Below are positions 36,400 through 46,184 of a stretch of 64,000 nucleotides of DNA, piece after piece. The DNA is from Nitrosospira sp. Is2. GTDB taxonomy: Bacteria > Pseudomonadota > Gammaproteobacteria > Burkholderiales > Nitrosomonadaceae. Under the pieces are notes generated by a model. It was not told the origin of the DNA. It worked only from the letters and a program-made list of their open reading frames with translations, and ran no database searches. The DNA is taken from the NCBI RefSeq assembly GCF_033095785.1, contig NZ_CP137134.1, positions 1,426,001 to 1,490,000 of the forward strand, in the 5' to 3' direction. The first letter of the stretch is position 1. Every line of letters starts with the position of its first letter. A program made the translations under genes and the position numbers.

Positions 36400-37669
36400 C
36401 CAGCAATTATTCGAACGCTCTCAAAAATATATTCCCGGCGGGGTAAATTCACCGGTCCGCGCCTTCAAGTCAGTGGGTGGCACGCCCGTATTTTTCGAGC
36501 GGGGGCTGGGCCCTCGGGCGTGGGATGCGGATGGTAAAGCTTATATCGATTACGTCGGTTCCTGGGGCCCTCTGATTCTTGGTCATGCCCACCCGGAAGT
36601 GGTGGCGGCAGTGCAGGCTGCGGCACAAAAGGGGCTGACCTTTGGAGCGCCTACAGCGGCGGAGCTGGAAATCGCCGAACTGCTGTGCAATCTTGTTCCT
36701 TCGATCGAGCAAGTGAGACTGGTCAGTTCGGGTACCGAGGCCACGATGAGCGCGATTCGTCTTGCGCGAGGGTATACGGGCCGTAACCGCATCATCAAAT
36801 TTGAGGGTTGCTACCATGGCCACGACGATGCCTTGCTGGTGAAAGCAGGGTCGGGGGCCCTGACGTTTGGCAATCCGAGTTCTGCCGGGGTTCCGGCAGA
36901 AACCGCTGCCAGCACGGTGGTGCTGGATTACAACGATATCACTGGTATCGAGCAAGCGTTCAGTGAGTTCGGCGATGAGATTGCCGCGGTCATTGTCGAG
37001 CCCGTGGCGGGCAACATGAATCTGGTGGCGCCGAATCCGGGTTTTCTGCCGGGCCTGCGCGAATTGTGCACGCGTCATGGCAGCGTACTGATCTTTGATG
37101 AGGTAATGACGGGCTTTCGTGTCGGATTGGAATGCGCCCAAGGGCTTTATGGCATAAAACCCGATCTCACCACGCTCGGTAAAGTAATCGGTGGCGGAAT
37201 GCCGATGGCGGCGTTCGGCGGCAGGCGGGACATCATGCAGTGCCTGGCGCCGGTAGGAGCGGTATACCAGGCCGGCACGCTTTCGGGCAATCCGGTTGCG
37301 GTGGCCGCTGGACTCGCGACGTTGCGACTGGTGCAAAAGCCCGGATTCTACGAACAACTTTCGGCTACAACCCGGCAGTTAACTGACGGCCTTACCGCTG
37401 CCGCGAAGGAGCGCGGCGTCGTTTTTTGCGCACAAGCCGTGGGGGGAATGTTCGGCCTCTATTTCCGGAATAGCCTGCCGACTAGTTACGCGGAAGTAAT
37501 GAGTTGCGACCGGGAAGCTTTTAACCGCTTTTTTCATGCAATGCTGGAGGAAGGTAACTATTTCGCGCCCTCAGCCTTTGAAGCCGGGTTTGTCTCGGCA
37601 ACTCACGGCGATTCGGAAATCAACAACACGCTGACGGCCGCAGGAAAAATATTCGATTCATGGAAATAA
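36389..37669 (+). CDS. hemL: HemL, glutamate-1-semialdehyde 2,1-aminomutase
   Basis: The 426-residue PLP enzyme makes 5-aminolevulinate from glutamate-1-semialdehyde, the step after HemA (encoded at 51-52 kb). The PLP lysine is in TLGKVIGGGMPMAAFGG. VSSGTEATMSAIRLARG and CYHGHDDALLVKAGSG are characteristic. It overlaps thiE by 11 bases. Confidence 0.95.
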   Translation: MSRNQQLFERSQKYIPGGVNSPVRAFKSVGGTPVFFERGLGPRAWDADGKAYIDYVGSWGPLILGHAHPEVVAAVQAAAQKGLTFGAPTAAELEIAELLCNLVPSIEQVRLVSSGTEATMSAIRLARGYTGRNRIIKFEGCYHGHDDALLVKAGSGALTFGNPSSAGVPAETAASTVVLDYNDITGIEQAFSEFGDEIAAVIVEPVAGNMNLVAPNPGFLPGLRELCTRHGSVLIFDEVMTGFRVGLECAQGLYGIKPDLTTLGKVIGGGMPMAAFGGRRDIMQCLAPVGAVYQAGTLSGNPVAVAAGLATLRLVQKPGFYEQLSATTRQLTDGLTAAAKERGVVFCAQAVGGMFGLYFRNSLPTSYAEVMSCDREAFNRFFHAMLEEGNYFAPSAFEAGFVSATHGDSEINNTLTAAGKIFDSWK

Positions 37670-37672
37670 AAA

Positions 37673-37692
37673 CGGCCCGCGATAGCGGGCCG
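37673..37692 (-). terminator. Terminator of the cytochrome c gene
   Basis: The stem CGGCCCGC/GCGGGCCG (8 bp, loop of 4) is followed on the minus strand by TTTTTATTTC. It lies between the convergent hemL and cytochrome genes and should stop mainly minus-strand transcription. Confidence 0.85.
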
Positions 37693-37723
37693 CTGCGGTT
37701 GTCTACCCCGAGGCCGGTTCTGT

Positions 37724-38383
37724 TCAGCGCAGGCCCGAGATAAACTCGGAAACTGCCTGCATTTCCTTTTCGCTCATGCGCGTGGTGATCATATGCATCA
37801 CCTGGTTGTCATCGTTTGAACGCAACTCCTTCCGAAATGCGCGCAGTTGCGTCAGGGTGTAGTCCTGGTGCTGACCGGCAAGGCGAGGATAGTTAGGCGG
37901 AAGACCAGAACCATTGGGCGAATGGCATCCTGCGCAAGCAGGAACACTCGTCTCGAGGTTGCCCCCCCGGTATACTTTCTCGCCCTGTTCAGCCAGGGCT
38001 TTGTCTTTTGCAGCTCCCGGCTTGGGCTTCTGCTGGGCATAGTAAGCAGCAAGATTCTTCATGTCCTCGGGGGTGAGAGGCGCGACCATCGCGCTCATTA
38101 CCGCGCTTTCCCGCGCCGCCGGCTTCCCGCCCTCGGACTTGAAATCATTCAATTGCTTGGTGATATACTCGGTATGCTGTCCGGCCAAGCTTGGATTTGC
38201 GGGTATAAGGCTATTACCGTCGGCGTTGTGGCATGCCGCGCAAACCTGAGTTGCAATTTGCTGACCTTTAGACGGGTCGCCCTTGATCTTTCCAGCCTCC
38301 GGCGAAGTTTCCGCAAAAACCTGATTGGAAAGCGCCAGTGCGGCCAATACCATCATATTCGAAATCAGTTTCGTGCCTTGCAT
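37724..38383 (-). CDS. Di-haem cytochrome c4-like protein
   Basis: ATG 38383 is used because GGAG lies eight bases upstream and a signal peptide follows directly (MQGTKLISNMMVLAALALS). The protein has 219 residues and two CxxCH sites, CAACH and CAGCH, each with a methionine region further on, as in cytochrome c4. It is periplasmic and carries electrons to terminal oxidases or other acceptors. It ends at a good terminator. Confidence 0.9.
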   Translation of the reverse strand: MQGTKLISNMMVLAALALSNQVFAETSPEAGKIKGDPSKGQQIATQVCAACHNADGNSLIPANPSLAGQHTEYITKQLNDFKSEGGKPAARESAVMSAMVAPLTPEDMKNLAAYYAQQKPKPGAAKDKALAEQGEKVYRGGNLETSVPACAGCHSPNGSGLPPNYPRLAGQHQDYTLTQLRAFRKELRSNDDNQVMHMITTRMSEKEMQAVSEFISGLR

Positions 38384-38627
38384 TCCTGACGCTCCGGAAG
38401 AAAAGTGATAAAACCATGTCAATAACATTGTATTTTATCAGGGCGATGGCGGGTTCACAACAAGAAAGCTTCTGAACTATCAACCGTTTTGATCATGTCT
38501 ATCGTTTTGTGGAAGGCCGTTTAATTGGCTCGCGAAAAGACGAACGTACCGACGTGCTTGCACTTATGGCACAACCGGGCGGTGGCTCATCTAGTCTGCC
38601 GTTAAATGGAAATTAAAGGAGGAAAGA

Positions 38628-39044
38628 GTGGGTACAAAAATTTTTGTGAATCTGCCGGTGAAAGATCTCGGCAAATCCGTGGAATTCTTCACCAAACTCG
38701 GCTTTAAGTTCGATCCTCAATTTACCGATCAAACTGCAACCTGCATGATCGTGGCCGACGACATTTTCGTTATGCTGCTGACCGAGGAAAAGTTCAAGCT
38801 GTTTACCCCGAAAAAGATCTGCGACGCAACGCAAGGTACGGAAGTGCTCATCTGCTTGTCCTGTGAAAGCCGGGGGAAAGTGGATGAGATGGTAAACTGC
38901 GCGGTAGCCGCGGGCGGAACAACCTACAACGAGCCACAAGACCACGGGTTTATGTATGGGCATGGGTTCCAGGACCCGGACGGCCACATCTGGGAACTCA
39001 TGTTCATGGAAACTGGCGCGATGAGCCAAGCCGAAATGCAATAA
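38628..39044 (+). CDS. VOC-superfamily (glyoxalase/bleomycin-type) protein
   Basis: The start is GTG 38628, with a very strong AAAGGAGGA site just upstream. The 138-residue protein has two VOC halves (FVNLPVKDLGKSVEFFTKLG and FQDPDGHIWELMFME). The family includes dioxygenases, lyases and resistance proteins, so the substrate cannot be given. It stands alone between the cytochrome gene (divergent) and the next gene. Confidence 0.85.
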   Translation: MGTKIFVNLPVKDLGKSVEFFTKLGFKFDPQFTDQTATCMIVADDIFVMLLTEEKFKLFTPKKICDATQGTEVLICLSCESRGKVDEMVNCAVAAGGTTYNEPQDHGFMYGHGFQDPDGHIWELMFMETGAMSQAEMQ

Positions 39045-39118
39045 CAATAAATGACGGCGCCGGTCCCTCCAGATACAATCGGGCCGTCAATCTGGCGCAA
39101 ATATCGTTAAGCCTGTAA

Positions 39119-39937
39119 ATGAGAATACTCTTTTTTCTTCTGTTGTTTGCCAACCTGATTTTTGCGGCCTATATCCAATGGGGTCCCGCGGCCAGCGGTC
39201 GCGTGCAGCTGGCCGCAGAATTCCATCCGGAAAGAATACAACCATTGTCTGCGCTACCGGCGGGGTCCACCCTTTCCGCTTCCGCTCGTCCCGAGCCCGA
39301 GCGACCCGTGGCCCCCCCTCCTGCTTTGACTCGCCCCAAGTCCGAACGGCCTGAGTCCGTAGCTCCCGGGCCCGTCGCGCCTGAGCCTCGTGCTGCGTCC
39401 GCTCCTCCCGAGTCTACCGCTTCCGAGTCCATGGCTTCCGCGTCCGCGGCTCCTGAGCCCGCACGTCCTGCGACTTGTCTGGAATGGGGGGATTTTCTCA
39501 GCGTAGAGCATGCACGGATGGAGGCCGCGATGGCCCGAGTGCAACTGAACCACGAGACACAGCGCATAGGAGTGGGAAAGAGAAGCGGCTACTGGGTCTA
39601 CATACCGCCCCTGAGAAACAGGGAACACGCGGTGCGAAAAATGGGAGAGCTTGGCAGACTCAGGATTAACAATTATTACCACGTCCAGGACAATGGCCAA
39701 TGGAACAACGCCATCTCCATGGGCTTTTTTGTTAACGAGGACGAGGCGGACGATTTACTCGAAGAACTGAAACGCACAGGCGTGAGGTCGGCGGTAATGG
39801 GGAAACGGTATCTGGAGCAGATAAAGTTTGTCCTGCGGGATCCTCCGCAGGAGGTTGTCGAAAAGATGAAGACGATAAAAGGGGAGTTTCCCGGCAGCAA
39901 GCTTGAGACGGTGCAGTGTGACCGGACCAGAAAATGA
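39119..39937 (+). CDS. Membrane-anchored protein with Pro/Ala/Ser linker and SPOR-like domain
   Basis: The 272-residue protein starts with one N-terminal membrane segment. A linker (about 45-118) of short repeats rich in Pro, Ala, Ser and Glu (units like SERPES, APEPRA, ESTASES) follows. The C-terminal part (YWVYIPPLRNREHAVRKM) resembles the peptidoglycan-binding SPOR fold. Such proteins often act at the cell envelope or septum. The assignment rests on layout and one segment, so it is moderate. Confidence 0.6.
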   Translation: MRILFFLLLFANLIFAAYIQWGPAASGRVQLAAEFHPERIQPLSALPAGSTLSASARPEPERPVAPPPALTRPKSERPESVAPGPVAPEPRAASAPPESTASESMASASAAPEPARPATCLEWGDFLSVEHARMEAAMARVQLNHETQRIGVGKRSGYWVYIPPLRNREHAVRKMGELGRLRINNYYHVQDNGQWNNAISMGFFVNEDEADDLLEELKRTGVRSAVMGKRYLEQIKFVLRDPPQEVVEKMKTIKGEFPGSKLETVQCDRTRK

Positions 39938-40157
39938 GGTGAAAGCCGCGACCACCTGACGCATAAAGAAGGCGACGCCCTGGTGCCGCGGCTTGCGTCT
40001 GCTTCCATATCCGCCCTGTAAGCATCCATGACTGCATCATCTTAAGCCCGTTCGGGCCCGTGCCCGGCGGATGATCTTTGCGGTCAGCAACGGGTATTGC
40101 AATGCGATACTCCAGCCCCCATCATATGTTTTTATGTTATCTGCCACGGAAATCACT

Positions 40158-40958
40158 ATGACTGTGTCTCTAAAGACCCCGCAGGAAGTCGAAAAAATGC
40201 GGGTGGCGGGGAAGCTTGCCTCGGAGGTGCTGGATTACATCACCCCGTTCGTCAAGCCGGGAGTCACAACTGATGAACTTGATAAACTGTGCCACGACTA
40301 CATGGTCGACGTCCAGCACGTTATCCCCGCTCCGCTCGATTATGCGCCGCCGGGGTACTCGCCGTATCCGAAATCAATTTGCACCTCGGTCAATCATCAA
40401 GTTTGTCATGGGGTGCCGGGGGAGAAAAAACTCAAGTCGGGCGACATCGTCAACATCGATGTGACCGTCATCAAGGACCAGTACCATGGCGATACCAGCC
40501 GCATGTTTTTCGTGGGTGAACCGGGTATCCAAGCCAGGCGCTTGTGTGAAATTACTTACGAGTCGATGTGGCGCGGGATTGAGGAGATCAAACCGGGGAA
40601 ACATCTGGGCGACGTCGGCCATGCTATTCAACGCTTCGCTGAAAGTCAGGGATATAGCGTGGTGAGAGAGTTCTGCGGCCACGGCATCGGCGCAAAATTT
40701 CATGAAGATCCCCAGGTGCTCCATTATGGCCGTCCCGGAACCGGGCTGGAACTTAAAGCCGGCATGATTTTCACGGTTGAGCCGATGATTAACGCGGGCA
40801 AGGCTCCTATACGCCAGATGGCCGACGGCTGGACCATTGTTACGAAGGATCATAGCTTGTCGGCACAATGGGAGCATACCGTGCTGGTCACCGAAACCGG
40901 ATATGAAGTGCTGACCTTATCGGCTGGCGCGCCGCAGAAACCTGTATTCCGCTCCTGA
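40158..40958 (+). CDS. map: Type I methionine aminopeptidase
   Basis: ATG 40158 (MTVSLKTPQEVEKMR) is used, with GGA seven bases before it; earlier ATGs lack a good site. The protein has 266 residues. The metal ligands are visible in IDVTVIKDQYHGDTSRMF, GHGIGAKFHEDP, FTVEPMIN and WEHTVLV. It removes the initiator methionine from new proteins. glnD begins five bases later. Confidence 0.94.
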   Translation: MTVSLKTPQEVEKMRVAGKLASEVLDYITPFVKPGVTTDELDKLCHDYMVDVQHVIPAPLDYAPPGYSPYPKSICTSVNHQVCHGVPGEKKLKSGDIVNIDVTVIKDQYHGDTSRMFFVGEPGIQARRLCEITYESMWRGIEEIKPGKHLGDVGHAIQRFAESQGYSVVREFCGHGIGAKFHEDPQVLHYGRPGTGLELKAGMIFTVEPMINAGKAPIRQMADGWTIVTKDHSLSAQWEHTVLVTETGYEVLTLSAGAPQKPVFRS

Positions 40959-40963
40959 CTGTC

Positions 40964-43600
40964 ATGGGGCCGCTTGAGGCAGGGTCGCCTCCCGGCAGTT
41001 TCAATACTGAGACAAGTACTGAGACATTCAGGCAGGCGCTGCTGCAAGGCCGCGAGTCATTACGCCAGCGCTATTACAGCAATGGCAACGGCGCAGCCCT
41101 GCTGCGCGGCCACAACCGGCTGCTCGATGATATCCTTCGCCAGGTCTGGCGCGAGATGGCACTCCCGGACTCAATTGCCCTGCTGGCGGTCGGCGGCTAT
41201 GGCAGGCAGCAGCTTTTTCCATATTCAGACATCGATCTGCTGGTGCTGCTTCCGGAGGAAGGTAGCGGCGCCAACGTTGCGGATGGCGCTGTCGAGGTCC
41301 GGCTGGAACAGTGGGTTAGACTATTGTGGGATCTCGGACTGGAAATCGGCCACAGTGTCCGCACCATCGCCCACTGCGTCGAGGAGGCAGCCAAGGATAT
41401 CACGGTGCAAACCAGCTTGCTCGAAGCCCGGCAGCTGTCGGGGCATCGCCCGTTGTTTGACGAATTTGCGAAAACGATGCAGGTCATGCTTGAGCCGGAA
41501 GCTTTCTTTCAAGCCAAGCAACTTGAGCAGGAGCAGCGCCACGGCCGCTATCACGACGCCACGCATAATCTTGAGCCCAACATCAAGGAGAGCCCTGGCG
41601 GGCTTCGCGATCTGCAAAACGTCCTGTGGGTCAGCCGGGCTGCAGGGTTCGGAAAATCCTGGCCTGATTTGGCGAGAGGAAGCTTGATCACTCCGCGTGA
41701 AGCTCGTCTTGCGCAACGTCATCAGGCTCTTCTGCAAGATCTCCGTATTCGGCTCCACTATCTCGCTGGGCGCCGCGAAGACCGGCTGTTGTTCGATTTT
41801 CAGACCGCGCTCGCCGATGAGCTTCGCATAGGCGCTAAGCCTCCTCGCCGCGCGAGCGAGATATTGATGCAGCGGTATTATCGCGCCGCCCAGGGCGTTA
41901 CACAGATCAATACGATTCTGTTGCTTACGCTGGAGGCAAGGATTTCTCCCGGCGCGAATGCGGTTCCGGTCATCATCAACGAGCGTTTCCAGAAGCGAAG
42001 TGAGTGGCTGGAAGCAAGAGACGAGGATCTTTTCCACAAGGAGCCAGCCGCGATCCTGGAAAGCGTGCTACTGCTGCAGCAGCACCCCGAACTGAAAGCC
42101 CGCAGTGCGACCACGCTGAGAGCAATGTGGCAGGCGGCACCCCTCATCAACGCGGCATTTCGACGCAACCCCCACAATAGGGCGCATTTCATGGAGATCC
42201 TGCGTCAACCGCACGGGCTGACGAGTGAGTTGCGCCTGCTCAATCGCTACGGCATTCTAGGACGCTACCTCCCGGCGTTCGGGCGTATCGTGGGCCAGAT
42301 GCAGCACGACCTGTTTCACGTCTATACGGTAGATGAGCACATTCTCATGGTGGTGAGAAACCTGCGCCGGTTTCTTTCCCCCGAGTTTGCCCATGAATAT
42401 CCGCTTTGCAGCCGGCTTATTGGTGAATTCCAGCGGCCTGAAGTGCTCTATATCGGGGGCATCTTCCATGACATTGCAAAAGGACGGCAGGGAAACCATT
42501 CGATCCTCGGTAAGAGGGACGCAGCGCGTTTCTGCCACGACCACGCCCTTTCACCGGAAGATACTGACCTGATCATTTGGCTGGTCGAAAACCATCTTTT
42601 CATGTCAATGACTGCGCAAAAAAAAGACATAGCCGATCCGGACGTGATTGCTGATTTTGCCGGGCACATGGGTAACGAGCGACGCCTTGTCGCGCTTTAT
42701 CTGCTTACCGTGGCCGATATTCGGGGTACCAGTCCAAAAGTATGGAACGCCTGGAAGGCGAAATTGCTGGAAGATTTGTTCCGGGCCGCGCGGCGTCAGC
42801 TCTGCGGCGAGCCCGCTTATGCCGACAGGACGCTGACCAGCCGGAAGAACAAGGTCATGGAGTTGCTGCAACTCGATAATATTGCTGTCAGTGGGGACGA
42901 GAAGCTCTGGAGGATACTGGATCCGGCCTATCTGCTGTCGCACGAGCCCCAGCAAATCGCGTGGCATGCGCGCCACCTGATCCATCAAACAGAACCACTA
43001 ACTCCGCTCGTGAAGACCCGTATTGCACCGGCTGGAACAGGCATTGAGGTATTGGTCTATGCGGCCGATCAAAAGGATCTGTTTGCGCGTATCTGCAGTT
43101 TCTTCGACCGCATCGATTGCAATATCGTTGAAGCAAGGATACATACCGCCCGCCACGGTTACGCACTCGATAGCTTCCTCGTGCTCGACCCTTTCGATAT
43201 GGCCCAGCGTCACCGCGACGTAGTCGATTTCATCGAGCATGAACTTGCACAGCAATTGGCCGAGCATGCTCCGTTACAGCCTCCGGTCAAAGGGCGCTTG
43301 AGCCGGCATCTCAGGCATTTTCCCATTGCCCCCGAAGTGGACATAGAACTGGACGAAAAAGGCGAATACAGTATTTTATCGATCGTTGCCGGCGACCAGC
43401 CGGGGCTGCTTTCGCGTATCGCGCAAGTGCTGGTCAGCTTTGGCGTAAACGTGCACAGCGCGCGGGTCAACACCCTGGGAGAACGCGCTGAAGATACGTT
43501 TCTGGTGACGGGAGATGCATTGCAAAAATCGAGAACACTGCTTCGTTTGGAAACGGAGCTTATCAAGGCCCTGCAAACTTCATGCGAAGCAGCCACCTAA
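40964..43600 (+). CDS. glnD: GlnD, PII uridylyltransferase/uridylyl-removing enzyme
   Basis: The 878-residue protein senses glutamine and modifies PII. Domains in order: a nucleotidyltransferase with VGGYGRQQLFPYSDIDLLVL, a helical part, an HD hydrolase domain with FHDIAKGRQGNHSILG, and two ACT domains (EVLVYAADQKDLFARICSF and SILSIVAGDQPGLLSRIAQ). The length is normal. It follows map directly. Confidence 0.95.
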   Translation: MGPLEAGSPPGSFNTETSTETFRQALLQGRESLRQRYYSNGNGAALLRGHNRLLDDILRQVWREMALPDSIALLAVGGYGRQQLFPYSDIDLLVLLPEEGSGANVADGAVEVRLEQWVRLLWDLGLEIGHSVRTIAHCVEEAAKDITVQTSLLEARQLSGHRPLFDEFAKTMQVMLEPEAFFQAKQLEQEQRHGRYHDATHNLEPNIKESPGGLRDLQNVLWVSRAAGFGKSWPDLARGSLITPREARLAQRHQALLQDLRIRLHYLAGRREDRLLFDFQTALADELRIGAKPPRRASEILMQRYYRAAQGVTQINTILLLTLEARISPGANAVPVIINERFQKRSEWLEARDEDLFHKEPAAILESVLLLQQHPELKARSATTLRAMWQAAPLINAAFRRNPHNRAHFMEILRQPHGLTSELRLLNRYGILGRYLPAFGRIVGQMQHDLFHVYTVDEHILMVVRNLRRFLSPEFAHEYPLCSRLIGEFQRPEVLYIGGIFHDIAKGRQGNHSILGKRDAARFCHDHALSPEDTDLIIWLVENHLFMSMTAQKKDIADPDVIADFAGHMGNERRLVALYLLTVADIRGTSPKVWNAWKAKLLEDLFRAARRQLCGEPAYADRTLTSRKNKVMELLQLDNIAVSGDEKLWRILDPAYLLSHEPQQIAWHARHLIHQTEPLTPLVKTRIAPAGTGIEVLVYAADQKDLFARICSFFDRIDCNIVEARIHTARHGYALDSFLVLDPFDMAQRHRDVVDFIEHELAQQLAEHAPLQPPVKGRLSRHLRHFPIAPEVDIELDEKGEYSILSIVAGDQPGLLSRIAQVLVSFGVNVHSARVNTLGERAEDTFLVTGDALQKSRTLLRLETELIKALQTSCEAAT

Positions 43601-43751
43601 ATCTGATAGTTAAGCCTTGACACGGGCATTCGCCTACGGAATTTCCAGCCAGCCGGGTGACGGCCCATCCCCGACTGGCCCATCTACTTCGCCAGCAATC
43701 CAGTACCTAAGCTAACCCCATTGCCCGGACTCAGGCTGTTGCGCCGGCGGA

Positions 43752-46043
43752 TTAATTCACTGAAATTTTCGGAAGATTAAGCGTACGCAACAGTCGCGCC
43801 GCTTCAACCATTCGCTGCAGGGCAGCCTCTGTTTCCACCCAGCCTCTCGTCTTCAAACCGCAATCGGGGTTAACCCATAACTGCGACGGGTCGATCACTT
43901 TACACGCCTTTTCCAGCAGTTCCAGGATTTCTTCCGTCCGGGGAATCCGCGGCGAATGAATGTCATACACACCGGGTCCGATCTCGTTGGGATACTTGAA
44001 CTGACCGAATGCGTTAAGCAACTCCATGCGTGAGCGCGAGGTCTCGATTGTAATGACGTCGGCATCCATCTCTGCAATGGCGGGCAGGATATCGTGGAAC
44101 TCGGAGTAGCACATATGGGTATGTATCTGCGTGTCGTCCCTTACACTCGAGCTGGCGACGCGGAATGCTCGCACTGCCCACTGCAAGTACTCATCCCAGT
44201 CCGGTTTTTTTAGCGGCAGGCCCTCGCGAAATGCCGGCTCGTCAATCTGGATTATTCCGATGCCGGCTCGCTCCAGATCCGCAACCTCGTCACGGATGGC
44301 AAGCGCCAGCTGGAGCGCAGTATCGGCACGAGGCTGATCATCACGCACGAAGGACCACATCAGCATCGTTACAGGACCGGTCAACATGCCTTTGACCGGT
44401 CGGGGTGTCAGGCTTTGCGCGTATTGAATCCAGTCAACCGTCATCGGCTCGGGACGGTAGATATCCCCGTAGAGAATAGGCGGCTTCACGCAGCGCGAAC
44501 CGTAACTCTGCACCCATCCGTTCTCGGTAAAAACATAACCCCACAACTGCTCGCCGAAATATTCCACCATGTCGTTGCGCTCGGCCTCTCCATGCACGAG
44601 AACATCCAGGCCGATTTCTTCCTGCTTTCTTATTGCCAGCGCTATCTCGTCACGCATCGCCTGGAGATACTGCAAATTGCCAAGCTCGCCTTTTTTGAAG
44701 GCAGCGCGCGCCTGCCGTATTTCGGCCGTTTGCGGAAACGAGCCTATGGTTGTGGTGGGCAACAGCGGGAGTTTAAAGCGCTGCCGTTGACGCGACTGCC
44801 GAACCGGGAATGGGCTGGCGCGTTCGTTTTCTTTCCGCGTCAAGCTTCGCAAACGCTCCTGCACCACCGGATTGTGAATGCGTTCTGATTGTGCACGTAC
44901 CCGACTTGCCTCGGTAGAAGCACTCAGGATTTCTGATATTGCGCTTTCTCCATGGGTCACGCCGCGTCCGAGGGCCGATACCTCATGCAGCTTCTGCACC
45001 GCGAATGCCAGCCAGTTCTTGATCTCCCCATCCAGCCTCGTCTCCAGCTCGAGATCAACCGGGCAATGCTGGAGAGAGCAACTCGGCGCAATCCATAACC
45101 TTTCGCCAAGGATAGCTTGAACACGTGACAACATCGAGAATGACCGGGCGAGATCAGAACGCCATATGTTGCGTCCATCTACGATGCCCAGTGAGAGCAC
45201 TTTCCCGACAGGGTAGTGGTCGAGAAAAGTTTCAAGCTGGTCGGGCGCACGGCACAAATCGATATGCAAGCCGTCCACCGGCAATTCCTTGAGGCGGTTG
45301 GCATGCTTGTCCACTGCTTCGAAATAAGTGGTTAACAGCAGCTTGGTCAGCCTGGGCTCGGCCAGGGCGGTATAGGCCTGGTCCAGACCGCGCAGCCATT
45401 CCTCTCCCAAATCGAGCGCTAGCAGCGGCTCGTCAATCTGCACCCATTCCACGCCAAGTGATGCAAGCTGGCCGAGAATGTCGCGATAGACCGGCAACAG
45501 TTGCGGTAACAAATCCAGGCGACTGAAACCCGGCGTGCTCTCCTTGCCTAGGTACAAATATGTCAACGGGCCGATCAGCACTGCTTTCGGAGAAATGCCG
45601 AGCGCCTGTGCCTCAGCCACTTCTTTGAAGAGCTGCGGCGACGCAACACGGAATCGAGTGTCCGCATCGAATTCCGGCACGATGTAGTGATAATTGGTAT
45701 CGAACCACTTGGTCATCTCCATGGCTGGCTGAGTCGCGGTTCCGCGCGCCATGGCAAAATACAATTCCAGCCCGATTTCGTCCTGCTGCGCGTTAAACCT
45801 TGCGGGGACCGCGCCGAGCAGTGCTGTCATGTTCAACATCTGGTCGTACAGTGCGAAATCTCCAGCCGGAATCAGGTCGATGCCGAGGTCTCGCTGCAGA
45901 GTCCAATGCCTCTGCCGTAACTCGGCCGCTGTGGCATTAAGCTTTTCGTCGCTAATATCCGCGCGCCAATAGGCTTCAAGCGCTTGTTTCAACTCACGCC
46001 GGGCGCCGATTCGCGGAAAACCCAGGTTATGTGTCAGTGCCAT
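43752..46043 (-). CDS. metE: MetE, cobalamin-independent methionine synthase
   Basis: The 763-residue enzyme transfers a methyl group from methyltetrahydropteroyl-triglutamate to homocysteine. ATG 46043 (MALTHNLGFPRIGARREL) has GGAG nine bases upstream; a TTG one codon earlier is less likely. Zinc ligands lie in IHTHMCYSEF and NPDCGLKTRG. It is divergent from metR, with a MetR box between them, so it is likely activated by MetR. Confidence 0.95.
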   Translation of the reverse strand: MALTHNLGFPRIGARRELKQALEAYWRADISDEKLNATAAELRQRHWTLQRDLGIDLIPAGDFALYDQMLNMTALLGAVPARFNAQQDEIGLELYFAMARGTATQPAMEMTKWFDTNYHYIVPEFDADTRFRVASPQLFKEVAEAQALGISPKAVLIGPLTYLYLGKESTPGFSRLDLLPQLLPVYRDILGQLASLGVEWVQIDEPLLALDLGEEWLRGLDQAYTALAEPRLTKLLLTTYFEAVDKHANRLKELPVDGLHIDLCRAPDQLETFLDHYPVGKVLSLGIVDGRNIWRSDLARSFSMLSRVQAILGERLWIAPSCSLQHCPVDLELETRLDGEIKNWLAFAVQKLHEVSALGRGVTHGESAISEILSASTEASRVRAQSERIHNPVVQERLRSLTRKENERASPFPVRQSRQRQRFKLPLLPTTTIGSFPQTAEIRQARAAFKKGELGNLQYLQAMRDEIALAIRKQEEIGLDVLVHGEAERNDMVEYFGEQLWGYVFTENGWVQSYGSRCVKPPILYGDIYRPEPMTVDWIQYAQSLTPRPVKGMLTGPVTMLMWSFVRDDQPRADTALQLALAIRDEVADLERAGIGIIQIDEPAFREGLPLKKPDWDEYLQWAVRAFRVASSSVRDDTQIHTHMCYSEFHDILPAIAEMDADVITIETSRSRMELLNAFGQFKYPNEIGPGVYDIHSPRIPRTEEILELLEKACKVIDPSQLWVNPDCGLKTRGWVETEAALQRMVEAARLLRTLNLPKISVN

Positions 46044-46144
46044 CAATGCTCTCCTTGATTGCTCTGGTGCAGACTCGGTTGCAATGAGAACAGATTGTGT
46101 GACAGACTAACCTATGAATCAAATGAAACGCTATATAATATTGA

Positions 46145-46157
46145 TGAATACAATTCA
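46145..46157. promoter_or_regulatory. MetR box between metE and metR
   Basis: TGAATACAATTCA fits the MetR consensus TGAA-N5-TTCA exactly; the symmetry extends by one base on each side. A partly matching element, TGAATCAAATGAA, lies upstream (46115-46127). A TATAAT (46134-46139) could serve metR. Activation of metE and autoregulation of metR are inferred. Confidence 0.85.
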
Positions 46158-46184
46158 TACGTAACCCGTAAATAATTTATACCC

